This document shows positions 57,130-64,000 of a stretch of DNA of 64,000 bases, piece after piece; the first letter of the stretch is position 1, and each line of letters starts with the position of its first letter. Under the pieces are notes generated by a model that was not told where the DNA came from, ran no database searches, and worked only from the letters and a program-made list of their open reading frames with translations. The stretch covers positions 33,046 through 97,045 of the forward strand of contig NW_004457503.1 of NCBI RefSeq assembly GCF_000313135.1, in the 5' to 3' direction. The stretch is from Acanthamoeba castellanii str. Neff. Taxonomy: Eukaryota; Discosea; Longamoebia; Acanthamoebidae. The position numbers and the translations under genes were made by a program.

Positions 57130-60100
57130 TCACTGCCTGTAGCCATACGTAGCAGACGAGTACGGTGGAAGATCTGGTGACAGAGGTGGCGATGATGTTA
57201 AAAGGCGGGTAGTGGGCGGCAGGTACAACAGCGCCACCACAACGCGGCCGTACCCTGTTGTCGCTGCTGCGGAGCAGAGTAGCCCTGCTGGTACGCGGGC
57301 GGCTGTTGATAAGCAGCTGGCTGCTGCGGGGAGGCTTGGTAGACGGGGGTCATGTGCGGTTGCCACGCTCCGGGCATAGGGCCGTAGTCGCCCGCGCCCG
57401 GTGGACGAACGAGCCCAGGCGCTATCTGTGGTTGCTACAGGAGATGGAGATGAGCACATGCTTGAGGAAGATCAGGTGAGCGACGCCAGCGTGTACCTGG
57501 TATCCGAAGGTGGGCTGTTGCAGCTGCGCAGTGGGATACGCCGCTGGGGCAGACGTTCTGTATGGGACACAAGCACAAGTTCAGCACATGCAAGGCCGAA
57601 ACGAGGGAAGGCGTGCAAACATACGTCGGGTAGTTGTGGCTCGGTGAGGATTGAACAGGGCGGCTTGACGAAGATTGGAGCTGGGTCAAGAGGTCCTTCT
57701 TCTCCTGTCCTCGCGCAAAGACAAAGTCCTTGCACTTGGTGCGGAAGCTGCTAACCACATCGTCGAAGTTGGAGTAGAACTCGATACCCTCGCTGGCGCA
57801 ACCAACGTAAGTTCTTCGCTCTCGTGCACACAATACCACGCACGTTCACGTCTGGTCACATACCGAAGGTTGCCCCGAAGCTCGACGAAGGCTTCGTAGG
57901 CCTTGTCCAGCTGAGCAAGAAGGTCGAGCCTCCTGCGCGACTGCTCGCTTCTGCTCTTGATAGTCACAAACCTCGTGTTTTCGTTCTACACACCGCGCCG
58001 CGGGCGTCAGCAACGAAACAAAACACCCCCGGAAAGGGAGTGCTGGACGTACGGAGATGGTGTCCAGAAGCCTGCTCTGTTCCGCGAGGTTGTCCTTTAT
58101 CTTGGCTTGAATGGGCTCGTACTTTCGCAGCTCCTGGGCGAATATGACTTCGTGGGGATAGGGCGTAGTAAGCAGGAGACCCGTCACGTCGTCCTGCGTA
58201 TAAATGACACATAAAATAAAATAAGCATTCTCCAGCTCGCGGCTAAGGCGGAGGGAGGGAGGGCCGCAGCCGCACGTTTTCCGAAGTCTGCTTCAGCTGG
58301 GCCTCGAGCGTGTTTCTCTGGGCGATACACGAGTCCAGGTAGCCCAGGCTCTCCTTGAGGGCCTCAACGGGCTCATCCGCCTCCGGAGGGAGTTCTTCCA
58401 CAGCCGGCATAACGCTCTGAAGTTCAGCCTGAAGAGCGCTTAGTCACGTTTGTGGTGCCGACAAGGCTGTTGACTGGGACACAATGTACCTCGGTCATAG
58501 CGAGTCCCTCCATGCCGGGTCGGTGTGCGTCGAACTTCTGAAGCACGAACGAATCCGACTTCTGGGCGTGTTCCAAGTTGCTCCTGAGCTTGGCTCCCTC
58601 CTGGCGCAAGCCGGCAGTCAGAGCGTGCGAGGGAGGTCTGCAGTTGGCACGCGTCAGCTTGATCGAGCACAAGCGTTTCTCGCAACGGCAGACGGCTACA
58701 CGACGTACCGGTTCCATCGGCCCATATGTTGCGCGCGAATCTGCTTGTCGTCCTCTTCCTCTTCATCCAGCACCTGGAATGCTTTGTCGAGCGAAATCCG
58801 CGCCTCCTGTACAACAAAGAGTGAGAATTGAGGTAAGGCGTTTGAGACTGATGCTTCGGGGCAACTCGGCAACTGATACTGCATGGAGAGGTGCATACAT
58901 CGGCCAACTTGTTCAGAGTGTTCACGAGCTCTTCGATGCCTTCGGGACCGCCCTCCTGTCGCACAGTTCGCGACTTCTCGCGCAACGAAGGGGGGAGGGG
59001 GTCCTTATCCCCGGATCCTTCAATGGACGCCGGCAGGTTCATCGAGCTGAGGGACCTGCAACATCCACCCAAACGCATCAGCTCGCGTGTGTGTTACCCT
59101 TACAGGGAGGACACACATACCCCTTGGCGAAGTCACTGTGCTCGCGGATCTGTTTGAGCTCCTCACGCACCAGTCCGGCTTTCTTCTCCTGTTGTTCACA
59201 TGCGGGGTGAGACGCTCACGTGAAGAACGTAGCTTCAGTAGGGGTCGAAGGAAGTGAGCGCTGTACGTTGTACACCGATGCCGATTGGAGAATGTGGAAC
59301 GGGACCAGCGACGAGAATGGATCCTTGTCGCTCTTTAGCGTCAGGTCACCAGGCGGCAGGCTCTTCACCATGGCTTTCTGCGGCAGCTTGACGAGCTGCT
59401 CCTGCGATGGAACGCGCTCGTGATAAATTGTGTCATTCTCCTTTTCAGCGGTGCCCTTCGCCTTGGCCACCACCTGATGCGACAGGGTCAAGAAAAGCCG
59501 GGTTGAGTTGCTCTGAACCATCGGGCCAGGAAGCGAAGTGATAGTTTGGCGGCCAGTGGGGTACCTCCTTAAAGCGGTTGAACCAATCCTGGACTTCAGT
59601 GGCCACAGCTCGAAGCGGCCAATAGAGATCGCCGGACGCGAGGATGTTGGCGGCCATTTGCAGCCGTGCCACCTACAACCGCCAATCACCATAGCGAATA
59701 GTGAGGTGAAAGTCCAGACACGGCGAGTGATGCATGGAAGGTTTCGCGCGGGTTGGGATGGGCTGCACCTCATCGCCATACTGATCCTTGCTGTGCAGCA
59801 CAGTGGCGGTGCTGTGATTGGCAGATGCTTTGAAATAAGCGGACTTGACCTGGGCATATTGGGGCCAGACCTGAAATAAAAGGACTGGTGAATGCTGAGG
59901 TAGCAAGATAGGAGCCGAGGAGGTAGCGTACTGCATCGACGTAGCTTGACAGCGAGACGGCGATCATCAGAGCCCGTGCCAGATCGTAGTAATCGGCAGC
60001 CTGGGCCGTGAGCATGGCCATTACCATAGGGCTGATGTTGTCCTTGGCCGCCTGGACCACCATCACGACACGGTTGTTCAGCGGTTGGGCGGCTAGTCTA

Positions 60101-60909
60101 GAGAAGCAAAAGAGGTATTGCACCTTCTCACAAAAGCATTCTTGAGCTTGGGCGAGCATGAGGTTGATTGCCATGTTGAGGTAGTCGGCGCTAAAGTCAA
60201 CAGGGACTGCTTGCTGCGGATGCTCTTCGAGATAGCTTCTCAGCTGTTCGCGGGGGAAAGCGTGGCGATAAGCTACTGTGAGAGTCTTCATTCGCGACGT
60301 GCAAGGCGCTGTGGGCTGATGCTTACCTGCTCGAACGTGCCCGCGGCGAGCTGGAAGAAGTGCGAAGCTTTCTTGAGCCCTTCGGGCGTGGTCCTGTTCT
60401 GCACCTCGGCTATCTGGCTGCTAATAGCTGCAATGTTGAAGAGGATGCACGCTTTCTCGTAGTGGATGCTGTACTGAGCTGTAGTATGGTGCACGTCGCG
60501 GCCATATAAGTAGGCGAGTGTGAAGGCACGTGCCAAGGGAAGCACGTACCGATCTTCTTGCGCTTGAGGCAATCAAACCACACGAAGTTGATTTTGATCT
60601 ACACAATGAAAGCGTGAGAAGGAGCCGCGGTGTTCTCTACATTTGCTTTGAGGGAGGGCATACGTTTTCTTCGTTGATGGGGAAGCGCTTCTCCACAGTT
60701 TCAAGAAGGCCATAGTAGCGGCAGAACACATCGCGCGTGTGCTCGCTCTTATCGGTCACCGTACGTACATCTTCGCGCAATTGATGCAGGTGATTAAGCG
60801 CCTCTTCGTGCTGCTGCAGTTGCTCCTTGGAGAAGGACCTGACGATGAATTGCTGAAGAGGCTGCAGAAAATCGACCTTGTTGGTCGTTTTGAGAGGAAT
60901 GCTCAGCAT
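57130..60909 (-). CDS. PDCD6IP: ALIX/Bro1-domain ESCRT accessory protein
   Basis: ALIX homologue linking ESCRT-III to cargo and membrane repair or abscission. About sixteen exons on the minus strand. The Bro1 domain is N-terminal: MLSIPLKTTNKVDFLQPLQQ, DVFCRYYGLLETVEKRFPI, FVWFDCLKRKKIAQYSIHYE, KACILFNIAAISSQIA, ASHFFQLAAGTFEQ, YLNMAINLMLAQAQECF and ADYYDLARALMIA. The alpha-helical V domain follows (LPASIEGSGDKDPLPPSLRE; VLDEEEEDDKQIRAQH; SFVLQKFDAHRPGMEG; YEGIEFYSNFDDVVSSF). The tail is Pro/Gln/Tyr-rich (AYQQPPAYQQGYSAPQQRQQ) and ends PPYSSATYGYRQ. The PxY-rich tail is where ALIX proteins bind ESCRT-I and other partners. CHMP3, an ESCRT-III subunit, is in the same window. It diverges from NDUFS7. 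Confidence 0.92.
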
Positions 60910-61089
60910 TGCCTTGCTCTCGTCTTTCCTTGGATGCTTCTTTTCCAGCCAAGCGTGCCCTTCGCTTCTTCCTTTGCTTTTCCTCTTTCTTTGATTTTTT
61001 TGGTTTCCTTTTTTGCTGACGTGTGCATGACTAGACTCGCAAAAACATACAACCACAAAATCACAAACATCAATCAACTCGTAACCACC

Positions 61090-61696
61090 ATGTCCAGCGG
61101 CGTGACTCAGAAGCTAGCCCACTTCGGCAAGCCCCAGGCCCTCACTGGTCTGTCCAAGACCGAGTTCGTCATCTCGAAGCTCGATCAAATTGTCAACTGG
61201 GTGCGGCACGGTCATTGATTCGATTATTCCGATCCCCCCCCCAAATAATCATCTCTAATTATTGGAAATGCAGATCAGGAAGGGTTCAATCTGGCCCATG
61301 ACCTTCGGTCTTGCTTGCTGCGCCGTCGAAATGATGCACGCCGCTGCCTCTCGCTACGACATGGATCGTTTTGGAATCGTGTTCCGTGCTAGCCCTCGTC
61401 AGTCCGACGTAATGATTGTGGCCGGTACGCTCACCAACAAGATGGCCCCCGCCTTGCGGAAGGTCTACGATCAGATGCCCGAGCCCCGCTACGTCGTGTC
61501 GATGGGAAGCTGTGCCAACGGCGGCGGCTACTACCACTACTCCTACGCGGTCGTGCGCGGTTGCGATCGGGTGGTGCCCGTGGACATCTACGTGCCCGGC
61601 TGCCCTCCCACCGCCGAGGCTCTCCTCTACGGCCTCATGCAGCTCCAGAAGAAGATCGCACGCGAGAGGAATCTTCTCAGCTGGTACCGCAAGTAA
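61090..61696 (+). CDS. NDUFS7: Complex I PSST/NuoB subunit
   Basis: Nuclear-encoded subunit of mitochondrial complex I holding cluster N2, the last Fe-S centre before ubiquinone. Exons 61090-61200 and 61274-61696 join as [18 protein letters not shown]. Cluster ligands are visible: the tandem Cys in [11 protein letters not shown], Cys in [11 protein letters not shown] and Cys in [15 protein letters not shown]. The conserved SPRQSD ([15 protein letters not shown]) and [10 protein letters not shown] are present. The start may be the in-frame ATG at 61027, which adds a basic 21-residue leader (MTRLAKTYNHKITN) and would give a better import signal; with 61090 the presequence is short ([16 protein letters not shown]). 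Codon composition matches its nuclear neighbours. The core of about 160 residues is full length. Confidence 0.93.
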
Positions 61697-61870
61697 GAGA
61701 CTTCCTCGGGTCTTTCCCGAGAGGGATCGGACTCGACTCTTCTCGCGCGCTCTCCCTTCACTCGCTTCAGTCACGTCGTGAGCGCGCACACACTAGTTCA
61801 TGTATAGCAAGCTCTCCTTCTCGCACGCAGCACGCACGTTGCCCTCCCTGCTCGTGCGCGTGCAGTCGCC

Positions 61871-61876
61871 AATAAA
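61871..61876 (+). terminator. Probable polyadenylation signal of NDUFS7
   Basis: AATAAA 175 nt after the stop codon and 50 bp before the stop of the convergent RFC2 gene; the 3' UTRs probably overlap. Confidence 0.5.
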
Positions 61877-61925
61877 AAAGACTGAATAGATCATCATCAA
61901 CATCAGCTTCCTCTCCAAGCCTCCT

Positions 61926-63424
61926 TCACTCTCGCTGGGCGCCAGAGCTCTCCAGTTTGGTCTTGACCGCACACAAGCGCGCGATGAGCGCCTTGAGCTG
62001 CAGAAGCGAGTTCATGCCCTTCACCGCTCGCATGTGCGCGAACCCGATCTCCTGCGTACACCGGCGCGGTGTGTGCGTCAGCATCGGGCAACTCAACGAA
62101 AGCGAGGCGATAAAGAAGACGAAACGGAGGAAGTAGTAGAGAAGATACCCGGATGAACTCGAGCTTGAGGTATTCCTGGATGCTCATGGTCTTGAGGACG
62201 CGGAACATGGTGCCGATGATGTCCACGGCAGAGTAGCCCAGGCCCCACAGTGAGCTGAGTTGCTGGAGCGCCGTGTCGAGTTCACCGGCCTCGCATTCGT
62301 TCATGATCGACTTGATGAGCAGAGGGTGCGGTTGGTCGCACACCTGTGCGATAAAGAACTCATGCGTCAGCATCACCGTGTCTGTGCGTGGTAGGTGAAG
62401 AAGAAGAAGAAGAACCTTGAACACGTTCTCCCGATTCACAAAGCCATAGCCAGCGTGTGTTGACTGGAGGTTGTTAAGCGCTTGCCGCATGTCCCCTTCG
62501 GCGGTAAACAACACCGCCTCGAGCCCATCATCCGTGTGTGGAATGTTCTGAGAGAAAGAGAAAGATAAGAGGTATGAGATCAAGGTTACAAACAACATTG
62601 AGCAAAGGCAATGGCGCACCCCTTCAGCCTTGATAACTTCCATTAGCCGCTTGAGCACCTGCTCATCGCCCAGCCGTGTGTATCGGAGAATGGCGCATCG
62701 ACTCTGGATAGGCTCGATGATCTTGGACGAAACGTTACAGGCCAACGCAAAGCGCGTCGTGTTGGAATAGATTTCCATCGTTCGCCTGAGCGCCTGCTGC
62801 GCCGCTGATGTCATGCTGGACACACCACGAAGAAAGAGCACATGCCGTCAGGCATCCAATCTCGAGCATCGGCATGCCAGCTTAAGAGTACCTGTCTGCC
62901 TCGTCCAAGATGACCACCTTCTGTCTGCCGGGTGCCAGGTTCACCTTCTTCTGCGCAAACATTTTAATCTTATTCCTCACCACGTCAATGCCCCTGCACG
63001 CGCCGGCACAGAGTCAGCCCCCGACGATAACAAAGCTGTATGCAGAATCCACTCACAATCGGATCGTACCTGTCGTCGGAGGCGTTGAGCTCGAGCACAC
63101 CCTCCCGGTAGTTGGGTCCCAGCAGAGCGTGCGCCAAGCACAAAATGCTGGTAGTTTTGCCAGTACCGGGCGGGCCCTTAATCGCGATTGAGATCTCAAT
63201 CAGTGAGTGTTACTTGTAAATGTAATGGAGGGCAGACATACGGCGAGAATGAGATTCGGCATGTTGCCTTCCGACGCGATAATCTGAAGGCGGCTCACGG
63301 TTTCCACATTGCCAACGATGTCCTTTATATCCTTTGGCCGATATTTCTCGACCCACGGCACCTCGAGATCCTCTGTTCCTCGTTTCTCTCCCCCCGAAGT
63401 CTGCACCGGCTCATCAAGCTCCAT
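61926..63424 (-). CDS. RFC2: Replication factor C subunit 2
   Basis: Small subunit of the RFC clamp loader that opens PCNA onto primed DNA (human RFC2, budding-yeast Rfc4). About nine exons. N-terminus [18 protein letters not shown] with box [20 protein letters not shown]; Walker [39 protein letters not shown]; Walker [19 protein letters not shown]; and the SRC motif [17 protein letters not shown] carrying the arginine finger. The lid and collar follow: [51 protein letters not shown]. Length about 345 residues is usual. The pattern [25 protein letters not shown] distinguishes RFC2 from RFC4 and RFC5. Confidence 0.94.
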
Positions 63425-63559
63425 TTTGCTCTGTGGCGTTTGCCGTCCGCCTTGATTTCTCCAGTCAAGTTTTCGCGCCAAAAAGTTGGCACCTCCTCTG
63501 TTTTTTCCAGGCACCAAGAATTGAAATAAATAGTTTTTGATTTTATTTTCCCCCCCAGC

Positions 63560-64000
63560 TCACACAGCGTCGTTTGGTCGCTTGTCTTCAGCCTCCTTGG
63601 CTGCGTTCTGCTTCTCCTCCTCTTCCGCCTCTTTCTTACGCCGGGCATCCTCTTCGCTGATGCGAGCCTTCTCCTCAGCCACGAACTGGCCCACGTTGTC
63701 TATGGCCGCCTGGGGGTCGAGCTTGAAGCGCAGGAGGTAGCCCTGGATGCTGGCCATCGACACCTGCTCCTCGGGCACCAGGCGCGCGAACTCGATCGCC
63801 ATCTTGTCGACCCTCTCGCGTTCGCGTTCGATCTCCTCCTTGCGGACCGCTATCTCCTTCTTGCCCACGTGCTGGACCTCGGCCTCAACGTTCTTCTCGG
63901 CCTTATCGACATCGGCGGCGGCCTCCCACGGTCGGTAGAAGTAGGCGAAGAGGCGCTCGATCTGGTCGCGGTTGGCGAGGCCGACATAGAGGGCCACGTC
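63560..64000 (-). CDS. BCS1: BCS1-like mitochondrial AAA protein (C-terminal part)
   Basis: The visible 146 residues continue from beyond the window edge and end at 63560. They read DVALYVGLANRDQIERLFAY-FYRPWEA, matching the sequence after the AAA arginine-finger region in BCS1 (DxxxxxGxAxxxQxxxMFxxFY). A Lys/Glu-rich coiled insert follows, then FARLVPEEQVSMASIQGYLL, the conserved BCS1 C-terminal helix (FAxxLPxxxxSMAxLQGYLL). The tail after RFKLDPQAAIDNV is a long Glu/Lys-rich coil. BCS1 translocates the folded Rieske Fe-S protein into complex III. The AAA core is outside the window, so a related AAA paralogue cannot be excluded. Confidence 0.75.
   Translation of the reverse strand, partial: DVALYVGLANRDQIERLFAYFYRPWEAAADVDKAEKNVEAEVQHVGKKEIAVRKEEIERERERVDKMAIEFARLVPEEQVSMASIQGYLLRFKLDPQAAIDNVGQFVAEEKARISEEDARRKKEAEEEEKQNAAKEAEDKRPNDAV

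Overview
The window looks like nuclear DNA of an Acanthamoeba-type amoeba. It is GC-rich and compact, every conserved gene but one is cut by short GT-AG introns (mostly about 50-110 nt), genes lie on both strands with 100-250 bp between them, and simple repeats sit inside introns. The gene set is eukaryotic (AP-3 delta, GLE1, ALIX, CHMP3, RFC2, m-AAA protease), combined with ethylene-receptor-like hybrid histidine kinases and a SepA/MAP3K-epsilon kinase typical of amoebae. The species is an inference; no marker rRNA is present.

Layout. 1-1.9 kb: 3' part of an MFS sugar transporter. 1.9-3.3 kb: a gene-poor stretch containing a CpG-depleted segment, then a small membrane protein. 3.7-19.2 kb: three related genes with an ethylene-receptor-like membrane sensor and GAF domain. 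The first is truncated before its kinase; the other two are full hybrid kinases with receiver domains. A CIA2 Fe-S assembly gene and an SLC4/BOR1-type anion transporter are interleaved. 19.3-31.2 kb: GLE1 (-), AFG3-type m-AAA protease (+) and AP-3 delta (+). 31.4-38.4 kb: a SepA/MAP3K-epsilon kinase (-) with an unusual acidic WGDL repeat. 38.5-47.7 kb: TRM10-type methyltransferase (+), AI-2E/PerM-type permease (+), CHMP3 (-) and an HLTF/Rad5-like SNF2-RING protein carrying a WW-like insert (-).

47.7-52.6 kb is an accessory island unlike the rest. It holds an intact intronless eEF2 paralogue whose GTPase centre has lost key residues while its diphthamide loop survives. Beside it lies a small SLOG/cpYpsA-like gene whose last 17 codons are a copy of the eEF2-like gene's 3' end (55-bp direct repeat), a second CpG-poor segment, and a SAM-domain gene with an apparent frameshift.

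52.6-64 kb is again dense housekeeping: a short-chain dehydrogenase with a C-terminal membrane anchor, a small mitochondrial-type membrane protein, SDE2, UBE2G1, ALIX, NDUFS7, RFC2 and the C-terminal end of a BCS1-type AAA protein.

Functional links visible here: CHMP3 and ALIX are both ESCRT components; HLTF-like and RFC2 both act at replication forks; AFG3, NDUFS7 and BCS1 all concern mitochondrial respiratory complexes; the tandem sensor genes probably form one signalling family. Exon boundaries were placed by eye from GT-AG sites and homology, so most are provisional.
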